A stretch of 19,305 bases of DNA from CAZXYF01 sp964644705 (GCA_964644705.1 CAZXYF010000048.1:1-19305), one strand, 5' to 3'; numbered from the stretch's first letter, positions 9,210 to 16,976 are shown. Notes: generated by a model from the sequence alone, not told the origin. Numbers and translations: made by a program.

Positions 9210-10193
9210 TTAGTTCGCAAAATTCACGCCCGCTCCGCACTGACCACAGCGGGTTCCGTCCAACGCCTCAACCCGTGACCGAAAACCGGAACGCGTGACG
9301 AGTTTCTCGCCACATTCGGGGCAAATCGTATCCGTCCCCTCCATACCGACCACGTTTCCAAGATAAACGTAATTGAGTTTTTCAGTGGCGATCTCATACG
9401 CCCGCCGCAACACCTTTTCCGGCGTTGCCGGACGCGTCATCTTGTATGCGGGATGATATCGGGAAAGGTGGAGCGGTATAGAGGGGCTGATTCCCGCGAC
9501 GTAGTCCACCAGTTCATGGATTTCCTCCTCCGAATCATTCAGATCGGTGATCAAAAGCGTGGTCAGCTCAATGTGAATCCCCCGCTCATACGCCTCTTCA
9601 ATGGTTCGGTGCACCGGGCCACCTTCTCCCCGACAGTATTCGCGGTAAAACTCCTCGTTCATACTTTTCAAATCAATATTCATCGCATCGGTCAGGGGAG
9701 CCAGCTCCTCAAACGGTTCCGGCATATAAAAACCATTGGTAACCAGAACATTTTTCAGCCCCTTTTCCCGGGCCAGTTCAGCCGTATCGACCACGTATTC
9801 GAATCCCACATACGGTTCGTTATAGGTGTAAGCGATACCATCGCTCTGTTTGCGGCCCGCCATTTCCACGGCTTCCTCAGGAGGCAGAGATTGCTGGGGG
9901 ATGTCCGCCGCGAGCATGCGACAGTTCTGGCAAAACTTGCAATGAAACGTGCACCCGGCCTGTCCCAGCGAAAGTATTTGACTGCCGGGATGAAAATGAT
10001 AAAGCGGCTTCTTCTCAATCGGGTCCATTCCGGCCGCTGCCACCTTCCCATACGTGGTCGCGATGAGCGTCCCGTCCTGGTTCTGCCTCACCCTGCAGAG
10101 ACCGCTGTTCCCGCTGGTAATCCGGCACTCATGCGGACAGAGGTGGCACTGAACTCTGTCGTCCTCCAATTTCTCGTAATATCTGGCTTCCAT
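9210..10193 (-). CDS. amrS: AmmeMemoRadiSam-type radical SAM enzyme (AmrS family)
   Basis: 327 residues. The radical SAM [4Fe-4S] motif CX3CX2C is at Cys81, Cys85 and Cys88. An N-terminal cysteine set (16, 19, 23, 33) precedes it, followed by the family-like DPIEKKPLYHFHPGS stretch at 57-71. A C-terminal pair of CxxC motifs (291/294 and 316/319) looks like a rubredoxin-type zinc site. This arrangement matches the AmrS family, related to pyruvate formate-lyase activating enzymes; its reaction is not firmly known. The usual partners AMMECR1 and Memo are not in this window. The reading frame stays open to 10529 inside rtcB, but the ATG at 10193 has AGGA 7 bases upstream and begins the conserved domain, so it is the start. 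It lies 38 bases after rtcB, likely in one transcript. Residue 91, just after the cluster (CQNC), is an extra cysteine where, from memory, relatives often have Trp or Tyr. Confidence 0.87.
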   Translation of the reverse strand: MEARYYEKLEDDRVQCHLCPHECRITSGNSGLCRVRQNQDGTLIATTYGKVAAAGMDPIEKKPLYHFHPGSQILSLGQAGCTFHCKFCQNCRMLAADIPQQSLPPEEAVEMAGRKQSDGIAYTYNEPYVGFEYVVDTAELAREKGLKNVLVTNGFYMPEPFEELAPLTDAMNIDLKSMNEEFYREYCRGEGGPVHRTIEEAYERGIHIELTTLLITDLNDSEEEIHELVDYVAGISPSIPLHLSRYHPAYKMTRPATPEKVLRRAYEIATEKLNYVYLGNVVGMEGTDTICPECGEKLVTRSGFRSRVEALDGTRCGQCGAGVNFAN

Positions 10194-10231
10194 CTTCTGT
10201 TCCTTTCGAGGTGGTGTGGAATCTGAAGGTC

Positions 10232-11686
10232 TTATCCTTTGATCACGGCCATTGGTTTGACCCGGGCAACGCGGCGGGTCAATCCAGCATTGTGCATCAC
10301 CCCAACCACGGATTCGACATCTTTGTAGGCGTGGGGCATCTCTTCGGCAACGGTGCCCATGCCATCGGCCTTCACCGTAACGCCTCTGTCGCTCATTTCT
10401 TTCAGCAGGTTGCGGCCCTGGGACTGTTTCTTCGCGCCTCGTCGGCTCATGGTGCGACCGGCACCATGGCACGTGCTTCCCCAGGTCTGTTTCATGCCCT
10501 CCTCCGTTCCTGCCAGCAGATAGGAACATGTTCCCATATTCCCGGGGATAAGCACGGGTTGTCCGACTTTTCGGTAAACCTCAGGCACCTCGTCATGTCC
10601 CGGGGGGAATGCCCGCGTCGCGCCTTTCCGGTGCACACACAGTTCTCGTTCTTCACCTGCGACGGAGTGCTCCTCAAATTTCGCGATGTTATGGCAGACG
10701 TCATACACCTGCTCAATGCCCAACGACTCCCTGCTGGCACCAAAACTTTTCTCAAGGACATTGACCATGTTGGAGAAGATGATCTGTCGATTACACCATG
10801 CGAAGTTGGCTCCAGCCGCCATGGCGCCAAAATATCTGCGTCCTTCATCGGAGTCGATGGGCGCACAGCACAATTGTTTGTCGGGGGGATGAATGTCGTA
10901 TTTATTCAGCGCCCGACGCATCACGTCGATGTAGTCGGTACATATCTGGTGACCAAAACCGCGGGATCCACAGTGAATTTGGAACACAACAGCATCTTCA
11001 AAAACGCCAAACACGCGGGCGGTTCTTTCATCGAAAACCTCATCCACGTAATCTATTTCGAGAAAATGATTCCCGCTGCCAAGCGTCCCCAGCTGCGGCC
11101 GGCCGCGTTTCACGGCTTTGTCGCTGACCGCATTCGGATCGGCCCCATCCATCGCTCCACCCGCCTCGGTTCGGTGCAGATCATCCTGATTGCCCATCCC
11201 TTTCTGAACCGCCCACTCGCCCCCCCGCACCATGACTTTCCTCAACTCTTTCGCGGTCAGTTTTTTGATACCTCCGGACGATCCAACCCCACAAGGAACC
11301 TGTCCATAGAAGCGTCCGGCGAGATCTTCAATATGGTCCTTCACCTCCCCACGTTCCAGATCCGAGCGGATCATACGGACGCCACAGTTGATATCATATC
11401 CGATGCCGCCGGGGCTGATGACCCCGCCTTTCCCGGCATCAAAAGCCGCCACACCGCCGATGGGAAAACCATACCCCCAGTGCATGTCCGGCATTGCATA
11501 GGAAGCCTTCACGATACCCGGCAGGTGCGCAACGTTTATAGCCTGGTCGAGCGCGTCATCTGACTTAATATCGTCCATAAGTTCTTCGCTGGCGTAAACG
11601 CGCGCCGGAACATTCATGCCACTAAAAGGTGTCACTTCCCAGCAATATTCCTTTACCCGACGCGGCTCCACATCATAGTCACCCAT
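10232..11686 (-). CDS. rtcB: RNA-splicing ligase RtcB
   Basis: 484 residues, the usual length. RtcB joins RNA 2',3'-cyclic phosphate or 3'-phosphate ends to 5'-hydroxyl ends using GTP and Mn2+. The active-site residues are present: Asp98 and Cys101 in GYDINCGVR, His207 in GSGNHFLE, His238 in HCGSRG, His332 in CHNIAKFE, and the guanylylated His407 in STCHGAGR. HRKGATRAFPPG and GNMGTCSYLL are also intact. These sit within 3-4 residues of the Pyrococcus horikoshii positions I recall, so the enzyme should be active. A GGGAGA lies about 8 bases before the ATG. The archease gene is upstream on the same strand with a 197-base gap, and amrS follows within 38 bases. No RtcA or RtcR-type regulator is present, so this differs from the E. 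coli rtc operon. Confidence 0.96.
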   Translation of the reverse strand: MGDYDVEPRRVKEYCWEVTPFSGMNVPARVYASEELMDDIKSDDALDQAINVAHLPGIVKASYAMPDMHWGYGFPIGGVAAFDAGKGGVISPGGIGYDINCGVRMIRSDLERGEVKDHIEDLAGRFYGQVPCGVGSSGGIKKLTAKELRKVMVRGGEWAVQKGMGNQDDLHRTEAGGAMDGADPNAVSDKAVKRGRPQLGTLGSGNHFLEIDYVDEVFDERTARVFGVFEDAVVFQIHCGSRGFGHQICTDYIDVMRRALNKYDIHPPDKQLCCAPIDSDEGRRYFGAMAAGANFAWCNRQIIFSNMVNVLEKSFGASRESLGIEQVYDVCHNIAKFEEHSVAGEERELCVHRKGATRAFPPGHDEVPEVYRKVGQPVLIPGNMGTCSYLLAGTEEGMKQTWGSTCHGAGRTMSRRGAKKQSQGRNLLKEMSDRGVTVKADGMGTVAEEMPHAYKDVESVVGVMHNAGLTRRVARVKPMAVIKG

Positions 11687-11883
11687 CGATCAGTCTCCCG
11701 TTATTTCGAGGCTGTTATCCCAACTCTACAGAATCTCCGTTACCGTCCGAACAGTTCAGAATAGGCCGCTATCCTTTCCACTCCTCGTTCATCATCAACC
11801 GTCTGCGCGCTGCACAGCATGAAGAACTTCCCGCATTGCGCCCCGCTGCCATGAATTTTACGACCCTCAGCGCCACGCTTCTG

Positions 11884-12309
11884 TCAGATGTCAAACAAAA
11901 CCGTCACCTCCAACCCTTCCCCTTTCTCCACTATTTCCAGTTGATGCCAGGTGACTGCTTTTATGTCATTGCGCAGTTCATGGCGTGATCTGTCCAGGTG
12001 TTCGCCATGAAGCACACCCCGCACCGATGTGTTCGTCAGTTCGACCACCTCAACATCGGCCGGCACAAACGCATCAGCATCGAACCGAAAGTGTATTTCT
12101 TCCAGCCACCTCACCAGAAGCGATTCCGCATCATACCCCTCGACCTGGATGTCCGTACTCGTCGATGGCTCAACCGAATCGGTGGCAACGATGGTCTCAA
12201 TCAATCCGCGGGCCGCATTCACCAGCAAATCTTCCAGAGACGTCCCCCTGATCCGCAGGAGAATATCCGCTGGATGATCCAGTTCTTCCCATCCTGACCA
12301 CTCCGACAT
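11884..12309 (-). CDS. archease, RtcB-activating protein
   Basis: 141 residues. Archease speeds guanylylation and multiple turnover by RtcB and lets it use other nucleotides. The family pattern is clear: an N-terminal LDHPADILLRIRG with Asp11, His12 and Asp15, then the SLEDLLVNAARGL helix. IKAVTWHQLEI lies near the C-terminus, and the usual end LFDI has a penultimate Asp140, expected in the metal site. The ATG at 12309 has GAGGAG 5 bases upstream. It is the first gene of the archease-rtcB-amrS run. The 197 bases between it and rtcB hold no convincing gene; the archease frame stays open for 47 codons past its TGA, which is probably chance. Confidence 0.93.
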   Translation of the reverse strand: MSEWSGWEELDHPADILLRIRGTSLEDLLVNAARGLIETIVATDSVEPSTSTDIQVEGYDAESLLVRWLEEIHFRFDADAFVPADVEVVELTNTSVRGVLHGEHLDRSRHELRNDIKAVTWHQLEIVEKGEGLEVTVLFDI

Positions 12310-12314
12310 GATAG

Positions 12315-12320
12315 CTCCTC
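12315..12320 (-). promoter_or_regulatory. ribosome binding site of archease
   Basis: On the minus strand this reads GAGGAG, 5 bases before the ATG at 12309, and fixes the archease start. Confidence 0.7.
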
Positions 12321-12386
12321 ACACAGGCATCAACCGCGGACGGATGTATTTCTCACAAACCTGAATAACGACCCAACCTCCCCTAA

Positions 12387-12418
12387 TTTATAGTGATACA
12401 CCGACCCCCTATTGTCAA
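12387..12418 (-). promoter_or_regulatory. possible promoter for the archease-rtcB-amrS run
   Basis: On the minus strand a perfect TTGACA (12413-12418) precedes TATAAA (12387-12392). The 20-base spacer is longer than the usual 17, which lowers confidence. It lies about 78 bases before the archease start in the divergent intergenic region. Confidence 0.35.
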
Positions 12419-12450
12419 ATATTTTATCTGCGAAATTGCTGCTCTGCCGT

Positions 12451-12456
12451 TATACT
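12451..12456 (+). promoter_or_regulatory. possible -10 element for the HDAC-comF-kdsB operon
   Basis: TATACT matches 5 of 6 consensus -10 bases, but no convincing -35 lies 16-18 bases upstream. It would give a leader of about 120 bases before the deacetylase ATG. I see no riboswitch or attenuator in that leader (12457-12581). Confidence 0.25.
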
Positions 12457-12581
12457 ATCGGCGAATTGGTTCCTCGCTTAGTCACGGCGGCGGCTTCGTT
12501 CACCGATCCCTCCGCATCCCGCAGCGACGTCTGGGTCGGAACACTACCGGGCCATCCGCCGTCGGCATAATCTGTATCCAA

Positions 12582-13496
12582 ATGACCATGACATCACCGA
12601 AATTTATATATCATCCCGGCTACTACTGCGACATTGGGGAACACGTTTTCCCCACCGAAAAATACGGCCTGCTCTATGACCGTCTGAAAGACGCGGGCAT
12701 CATCACGGATGAAAACCTCATGGAACCAACGCCCGCCACACGCGACCAGTTGGAACTGGTCCATACGGTCGAGTACGTGGACGACCTCATAGCCGGGCGA
12801 CTGACGGAGCGCACACAGAGCAGCGAAATGCCCATTTCTCCTGAGATCACCCAATCCTTCGCACTGGGGGCGGGAGGCACGATCCTCGCCTGCAGCACAG
12901 CCGCATCCAACCACACCGGCACGATGAATATGGCCGGCGGATTTCATCACGCCTATCCGGATCATGCGGAGGGGTTTTGCTACATTAATGATGTTGCCAT
13001 GGGAGTGGCAGTTCTGCTGGAGCAGGACCTTGTCGAGCGGCCGTTCGTGGTGGACTGCGATCTCCACCAGGGCAACGGGACGGCTTACATTTTCAGAAAC
13101 GACCCACGGGTGTTCACACTCAGCATACATCAGCAGAAACTGTATCCCCCCAAGGAAGACAGCGACTGTGACATCCCTCTGCCCAATTTCTGCACCGGGG
13201 ATCACTATCTCCGGAAACTGCGCACACACCTCAGGCATGCTTTTGAGGAACACGATCCGGATTTTGTTCTTTACGTGGCGGGGGCGGATCCCTATCGCGC
13301 AGATGTGCTGGGCGCACTTGATCTGGGTCTGGATGATATCCACGAGCGGGACGATCTGGTTATAGGGGCGTGCCGTGGGCACGATACGCCCATGACCGTA
13401 GTTCTGGCCGGTGGTTATGCGGAGGATGTCAACGATACGGTAGAGATTCACCATCAAACGGCCAATTCGCTCGTGGATCACTGGACCACATCATGA
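12582..13496 (+). CDS. histone deacetylase superfamily protein, class IV (HDAC11)-like
   Basis: 304 residues of the arginase/deacetylase fold: zinc-dependent amidohydrolases that remove acetyl groups from acetyl-lysine, polyamines or similar amides. Catalytic His122-His123 lie in GGFHHA. Zinc ligands Asp158, or its neighbour Asp160, and His162 lie in DCDLHQGNGT, with Asp236 in GADPY. Tyr279 in GGY is the transition-state tyrosine. The HQGNG form resembles class IV enzymes more than the HHGDG of classes I and II. The frame is open back to a GTG at 12393, but homology begins just after the ATGs at 12582 and 12588, neither with a good Shine-Dalgarno. It leads a tight run, with comF 9 bases downstream. 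The substrate is unknown; in bacteria it need not be a histone. Confidence 0.9.
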   Translation: MTMTSPKFIYHPGYYCDIGEHVFPTEKYGLLYDRLKDAGIITDENLMEPTPATRDQLELVHTVEYVDDLIAGRLTERTQSSEMPISPEITQSFALGAGGTILACSTAASNHTGTMNMAGGFHHAYPDHAEGFCYINDVAMGVAVLLEQDLVERPFVVDCDLHQGNGTAYIFRNDPRVFTLSIHQQKLYPPKEDSDCDIPLPNFCTGDHYLRKLRTHLRHAFEEHDPDFVLYVAGADPYRADVLGALDLGLDDIHERDDLVIGACRGHDTPMTVVLAGGYAEDVNDTVEIHHQTANSLVDHWTTS

Positions 13497-13505
13497 GGTT
13501 CCGGA

Positions 13506-14264
13506 ATGTTCACACGCATGAAACAGTATGGCAAGACGGCTGTGGATTCAGTCCTTGATTTCGTGTACCCGCCGCATTGCTATCACTGCGATCAACCGTT
13601 GAACCAATCCGCCCGTCAAACGCTGTGCCAGTCATGCCTTCGGCATCTCGCCCGTTCTCGCATCACACGGCCATTCTGCCGCATTTGCGGTCTCCCGTTA
13701 TCCGGCCAGGAGCAGCAGGGCGAGCAAGCACAGTGTCTCAATTGTCGTATGCTCCGCCCGCCCTACCATACTGCTCGTGCGCTGTTCCCCTACACCGGCC
13801 CCGCGGAAAGTCTCGTGCGGAGCTATAAATATCATGGAAACCACTTCCTCGGACCACGTATAATCCAATTGGCCATTGAGCTGGATTGGCTGCCGAAGGA
13901 CCTGGCACGACACGATGGCATCGTACCTGTGCCCCTCCATCGACGTCGGCTCGCCGAGCGGGGCTATAATCAGGCAACCCTGATAAGCGAGGTGCTCTGC
14001 GATCAACTCGCTCTGCCGATACGACCGCACGCGATCAAACGAAAGCGCCACACCGACCAGCAAGCTCAGCTTACCCGGCCCCAGCGGCGCGAAAACGTGC
14101 GCGGCGCGTTCGCGCCCGGGGACGGCGATATCACCGGTCAGCGGATCCTGCTTGTGGACGATGTCTTGACCACCGGGGCAACCGCCGGAGCATGCGCGCA
14201 AACGCTGCGTCGTGCCGGTGCCGACCAGGTACATGTTTTGACGCTCGTGAGAGCCTGCAAATAA
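13506..14264 (+). CDS. ComF family protein (phosphoribosyltransferase-like)
   Basis: 252 residues. The N-terminus has two cysteine clusters of zinc-finger type (Cys25/28 with 41/44, and 58/61 with 77/80). The conserved PVPLHRRRLAERGYNQ block follows at 141-156, then the phosphoribosyl-pyrophosphate loop ILLVDDVLTTGAT at 214-226. ComF proteins take part in DNA uptake or recombination in naturally competent bacteria, but the family is widespread and its reaction is poorly known. The gene starts 9 bases after the deacetylase stop, with GAGG about 7 bases before the ATG. A second ATG at 13518 is possible. It is followed by kdsB after 25 bases, so the three are likely one operon. No other competence gene is in this window. 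Confidence 0.9.
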   Translation: MFTRMKQYGKTAVDSVLDFVYPPHCYHCDQPLNQSARQTLCQSCLRHLARSRITRPFCRICGLPLSGQEQQGEQAQCLNCRMLRPPYHTARALFPYTGPAESLVRSYKYHGNHFLGPRIIQLAIELDWLPKDLARHDGIVPVPLHRRRLAERGYNQATLISEVLCDQLALPIRPHAIKRKRHTDQQAQLTRPQRRENVRGAFAPGDGDITGQRILLVDDVLTTGATAGACAQTLRRAGADQVHVLTLVRACK

Positions 14265-14289
14265 CGACTCTGACCATAAGGACCCACCT

Positions 14290-15039
14290 ATGGAACCAGT
14301 TGTAATCATCCCGGCCCGTTATCAATCCTCTCGCCTGCCCGGCAAACCTATTCTTGAGGAAGTCAAATCCGTCACCGGAAAATACCTGGTCGAGCACTGT
14401 TACGACCAGGCCATGAAAGCCAACAACGTCGCCCGGGTCATCGTGGCGACGGACGATGAGCGCATCATGGAGACCGTCAACCAATTCGGCGGTGAGGCAT
14501 GCATGACCGGTTCCGATCACACCTGCGGTACCGACAGGATTGCCGAAGTGGCCCAGAACATTGATGCCGATATCGTCGTCAATATCCAGGGGGATGAACC
14601 CGAGATTGATCCCGATCAGATCGAGCAGACCATTGGACTTCTGAGGAATCATCCCGACGCCGTCATGGGCACCCTCGCCCATCCCATTACCGACGTGGAA
14701 ACGTGGCAGGACCCCAATGCCGTCAAGGTTGTTGTGGATGAGTCCGGAAGCGCCCTGTATTTCAGTCGCAGCCCAATTCCATATGTCCGCGATGAGGATG
14801 ACTGGATCCAGGCAACGCCCTGTGAGCCCTTACGCCATATGGGCATCTACAGTTTTCGTCGCGACTTCCTTCTGGAATACGCCTCCATGCCCCCCTGCCC
14901 TCTGGAACAGGCGGAGAAGCTGGAACAACTCCGAGCGCTCCATGCGGGCCACACCATCAAAGTCGGTATCACCGACACACCCGCCATGGGCATTGATACC
15001 CCCGAGGATCTTGAAAACTGGCTCAACAGTTATCGGTAA
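14290..15039 (+). CDS. kdsB: 3-deoxy-manno-octulosonate cytidylyltransferase (CMP-KDO synthetase)
   Basis: 249 residues, the usual length. It activates KDO with CTP to CMP-KDO in the cytoplasm for attachment to lipid A, so it points to an LPS-bearing outer membrane. Visible motifs are the nucleotide-binding IPARYQSSRLPGKP at 7-20, GSDHTCGTDRIAEVA near 74-88, the metal-binding VNIQGDEPEI near 101-110, YFSRSPIPYV, and a GIDTPEDLE ending. Near 30-36 it reads GKYLVEH where proteobacterial enzymes usually have GKPMIxH. An AAGGA lies 7 bases before the ATG. It is the last gene of the deacetylase-comF-kdsB run, and a two-way terminator follows. Confidence 0.94.
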   Translation: MEPVVIIPARYQSSRLPGKPILEEVKSVTGKYLVEHCYDQAMKANNVARVIVATDDERIMETVNQFGGEACMTGSDHTCGTDRIAEVAQNIDADIVVNIQGDEPEIDPDQIEQTIGLLRNHPDAVMGTLAHPITDVETWQDPNAVKVVVDESGSALYFSRSPIPYVRDEDDWIQATPCEPLRHMGIYSFRRDFLLEYASMPPCPLEQAEKLEQLRALHAGHTIKVGITDTPAMGIDTPEDLENWLNSYR

Positions 15040-15164
15040 ATCCGTTTTATGGTGTGCCCCGGGACATTGATCCCGTGGCGTCATATTTATTGAGAGCAAC
15101 ACCCCGGTCCCTGTGGCGGAGATTTTTATGGCTCTGTATGATCCCCTGGCGCTGGAGCATCAAA

Positions 15165-15196
15165 GGGAATCCCCGCCGAGGGGCGGCGATTTTCCC
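15165..15196. terminator. two-way terminator between kdsB and the flavin reductase-like gene
   Basis: Arms CGCCG (15174-15178) and CGGCG (15184-15188) flank a 5-base loop. Outer arms GGGAA (15165-15169) and TTCCC (15192-15196) extend it across an internal loop. TTTT follows the inner stem on the plus strand and TTT follows the outer stem on the minus strand. Both flanking genes converge here. The inner stem is short. Confidence 0.45.
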
Positions 15197-15708
15197 TACG
15201 CCTGGCCGTAAACTTCCAGCACTTCCCCGTAATAGACGCGATGAAAGTCCCCGGTGCCGTAGAATTCCGCATGAACCTCGGCGTCCAGCTGCGATTCAAT
15301 CACGTCGTTGCGCTGCACGACCCGACATTCATAATGCATTACGCACTCCTCAATGCGGGGGACCTCAATGTATCGTCCCGCACGTGCATTCAGGCCACAC
15401 TCCTGAAATTTCGCGTGATCCCGCCCCGATACGCTCCCGCAATGTTCGCACGCATCTGACATATCGGGCGTGGGGACATTGACCGTAAACTCCCCCGTGG
15501 CCTCAATGTTTTCAAAGGAAAACCGACTCGGACGGACCATCACCACAAAGACCGGTCGTCCCCAGACGATACCCGGATTCCCCCACCCAATAGTCATCAC
15601 ATTGGGAGATCCCTCCGGATCGACCGTGGTGAGAAGCAGACCGGGGTCCGCCATACGTTCAAGTGTCCTTCCCAGCTCATGGGTAAGATCATATGTTTCA
15701 AGACTCAT
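15196..15708 (-). CDS. flavin reductase-like FMN-binding protein (flavoredoxin type)
   Basis: 170 residues of the FMN-binding split-barrel, flavin reductase-like family. The N-terminal half has the fold's typical run: NVMTIGWGNPGIVWGRPVF at about 36-54, a VRPSRFSFENI strand-helix, then EFTVNVP. CGSVSGRDHAKF lies in the middle, and the HRVYYGEVLEVYG ending is usual. Such proteins bind FMN and act as flavin reductases, flavoredoxins or partners of oxidoreductases; the specific role here is unknown. Translation is probably strong, because AAAGGAGG lies 5 bases before the ATG, and a good promoter is found upstream. It is divergent from smpB and convergent with kdsB, so it is likely a single-gene transcript. 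Confidence 0.88.
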   Translation of the reverse strand: MSLETYDLTHELGRTLERMADPGLLLTTVDPEGSPNVMTIGWGNPGIVWGRPVFVVMVRPSRFSFENIEATGEFTVNVPTPDMSDACEHCGSVSGRDHAKFQECGLNARAGRYIEVPRIEECVMHYECRVVQRNDVIESQLDAEVHAEFYGTGDFHRVYYGEVLEVYGQA

Positions 15709-15713
15709 GCTTT

Positions 15714-15721
15714 CCTCCTTT
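15714..15721 (-). promoter_or_regulatory. strong ribosome binding site of the flavin reductase-like gene
   Basis: On the minus strand this reads AAAGGAGG, 5 bases before the ATG at 15708. It is the strongest Shine-Dalgarno I noticed in this window. Confidence 0.75.
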
Positions 15722-15762
15722 GCACGCGGAGTTCTCTTCTTTCTATCATTTCAGAATTTGTG

Positions 15763-15791
15763 AGTATAGGCCAAAGACGGCTCACAAACAA
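15763..15791 (-). promoter_or_regulatory. promoter for the flavin reductase-like gene
   Basis: On the minus strand TTGTTT (15786-15791) and TATACT (15763-15768) are separated by exactly 17 bases. The expected start of transcription is about 48 bases before the ATG. Confidence 0.5.
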
Positions 15792-15880
15792 CGTTTACAC
15801 CGCTCCGCGTGGCCGGTTCCTGAACCCTTTGTCTCCCGCCCTCCCCCACTCATCCCGAAAATCGCCTCCTGCTCCCCCGT

Positions 15881-15909
15881 TTGTCCCGGCGGAAAGTATG
15901 AGGTACACT
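15881..15909 (+). promoter_or_regulatory. possible promoter for smpB
   Basis: TTGTCC (15881-15886) and TACACT (15904-15909) are spaced by 17 bases, with the -10 ending 37 bases before the smpB ATG. Each box matches 4 of 6 consensus bases. I looked for a tmRNA gene beside smpB and saw none. Confidence 0.4.
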
Positions 15910-15946
15910 CAAGCATTCGCAACTCTACTTTCATTTCGCGACATTT

Positions 15947-16423
15947 ATGACCCCACAAAATGATCATGTACGCGTCGTGGCTCGGAACCGAAAAGCTCGC
16001 CACGATTACATCGTTGAGGACACCTATGAAGCCGGCATCGAATTGAAGGGTTCGGAGGTCAAAAGTCTGCGGCAGAGTAACTGCAGCATCAGCGAGGCTT
16101 TTGCCCGTCCGTCCAACGGTGAGCTGTATCTGTATGATATGCACATCGCCCCGTATGAACAGGCGACCGTGGACCGTCCCCCCCCGAAACGCCCCCGCAA
16201 ACTGCTGCTGCATCGTCAGGAAATCAACCGGATTGCATCACAGTGCACCCAGCGGGGTTACACCCTTATTCCTCTGAAGATTTATTTTCGTAACGGCTGG
16301 GCCAAAGTGGAGCTGGGGCTTGCCCGGAAGCGTCCTCACGATGACAAACGGAAGAAAAAACTCGAACGACAGCGCCGCATCGACGCCGAACGCGAGATGG
16401 AACGCCACCGGCGCGGCGGCTGA
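15947..16423 (+). CDS. smpB: SsrA-binding protein SmpB
   Basis: 158 residues. SmpB binds tmRNA and guides it to stalled ribosomes for trans-translation. The family pattern is complete: NRKARHDYIVEDTYEAGIEL at 14-33, the GSEVKSLRQSNCSISEAF stretch, YDMHIAPYEQA, and KLLLHRQEI. IPLKIYFRNGWAKVELGLA is followed by a basic C-terminal tail (KRPHDDKRKKK and Arg-rich residues), the part that becomes helical in the decoding centre. The ATG at 15947 lacks a Shine-Dalgarno but gives the normal N-terminus. The gene stands alone and ends before a strong terminator. Confidence 0.97.
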   Translation: MTPQNDHVRVVARNRKARHDYIVEDTYEAGIELKGSEVKSLRQSNCSISEAFARPSNGELYLYDMHIAPYEQATVDRPPPKRPRKLLLHRQEINRIASQCTQRGYTLIPLKIYFRNGWAKVELGLARKRPHDDKRKKKLERQRRIDAEREMERHRRGG

Positions 16424-16457
16424 GTCTCCACCTGAACTCCACCCTGAGTACAAAACA

Positions 16458-16495
16458 AAAGCCATCCCGCGAGTTCAGAGTCACGGGATGGCTTT
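16458..16495. terminator. strong two-way terminator between smpB and the AhpD-like gene
   Basis: A perfect 12-bp stem, AAAGCCATCCCG (16458-16469) with CGGGATGGCTTT (16484-16495), closes a 14-base loop. The T-rich end serves the plus strand (smpB). The A-rich start gives T residues on the minus strand, serving the convergent gene. Confidence 0.85.
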
Positions 16496-16551
16496 CTCTA
16501 TTTTCGGAAACCGGTTACAGGCGTTCCGCTCTTGTTTTCAATACAGCCGTT

Positions 16552-16896
16552 TTACGCGTCGTTTGCCTCCAGCGCTTCGAGAACCTCCTGCACATGGGTG
16601 TAGGCCGGCCCGCCCCCCATCATCATCGCTACGCCACAAACTTCCATGATCTGTTCGCGAGTCACACCGGCTTTGAGAGCCTTCTTCACGTGCAGGCGAA
16701 TGCAGGGCACACACTGAATCGCGATAGCAATGCCCAGCGCGACGCATTCCTTTTCTTTAACCGATAACTCGCCTTCCCCCATCGTGTTTTTGAATATGCC
16801 CTGAAACGCCTCCACCGCATCCGGCATCTCCTGCTGCATCTGGCCCATGCTCTTTTTGAAATTCTTGTAAAACTCTTCCACGTCCTCTGCGCTCAT
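16552..16896 (-). CDS. carboxymuconolactone decarboxylase family protein, AhpD-like
   Basis: 114 residues, all helical, one CMD domain. The AhpD-type redox motif is present: Glu50, then Cys62-Val-Pro-Cys65 and His69 in QCVPCIRLH. AGVTREQIMEV and a GGGPAY stretch follow, both usual in the family. The CxxC with His suggests peroxidase or disulfide-reductase activity rather than true decarboxylase activity, but the substrate is unknown. The ATG at 16896 is chosen because GAGGAGG lies 7 bases upstream; a TTG at 16902 would sit almost on that site. DUF2270 lies upstream on the same strand, but a terminator separates them, so this is probably its own transcript. Confidence 0.88.
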   Translation of the reverse strand: MSAEDVEEFYKNFKKSMGQMQQEMPDAVEAFQGIFKNTMGEGELSVKEKECVALGIAIAIQCVPCIRLHVKKALKAGVTREQIMEVCGVAMMMGGGPAYTHVQEVLEALEANDA

Positions 16897-16903
16897 GATC
16901 AAT

Positions 16904-16910
16904 CCTCCTC
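16904..16910 (-). promoter_or_regulatory. ribosome binding site deciding the AhpD-like start
   Basis: On the minus strand this reads GAGGAGG, 7 bases before the ATG at 16896, ruling out the TTG at 16902. Confidence 0.7.
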
Positions 16911-16976
16911 GTTTTTAGAAAACCAGTGGATCCCCGGACACGCGCCCGGAGCAAATACAATTACATCTTTCACCTG

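Noticed and set aside
10194..10529. N-terminal extension of the AmrS frame into rtcB
   Set aside because: The extension would overlap the 3' end of rtcB and is not family-like; the ATG at 10193 has a Shine-Dalgarno and begins the conserved domain.
10211..11563. 450-residue open frame on the plus strand
   Set aside because: It lies antisense to rtcB, which has every active-site motif; the antisense translation shows no family pattern and arises from codon use.
11743..11883. 47 open codons in frame after the archease TGA, possible readthrough or selenocysteine
   Set aside because: Archease normally ends with the residues just before this TGA, and an open run of this length is expected fairly often by chance; no stem-loop of SECIS type was noticed.
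12393..12581. 63-codon N-terminal extension of the deacetylase from a GTG
   Set aside because: The extra residues do not resemble the family, and a -10-like TATACT lies inside this stretch; the domain starts just after 12582.
12594..13481. 295-residue open frame on the minus strand
   Set aside because: It is antisense to the deacetylase gene, whose catalytic motifs are intact; no domain is recognisable in it.
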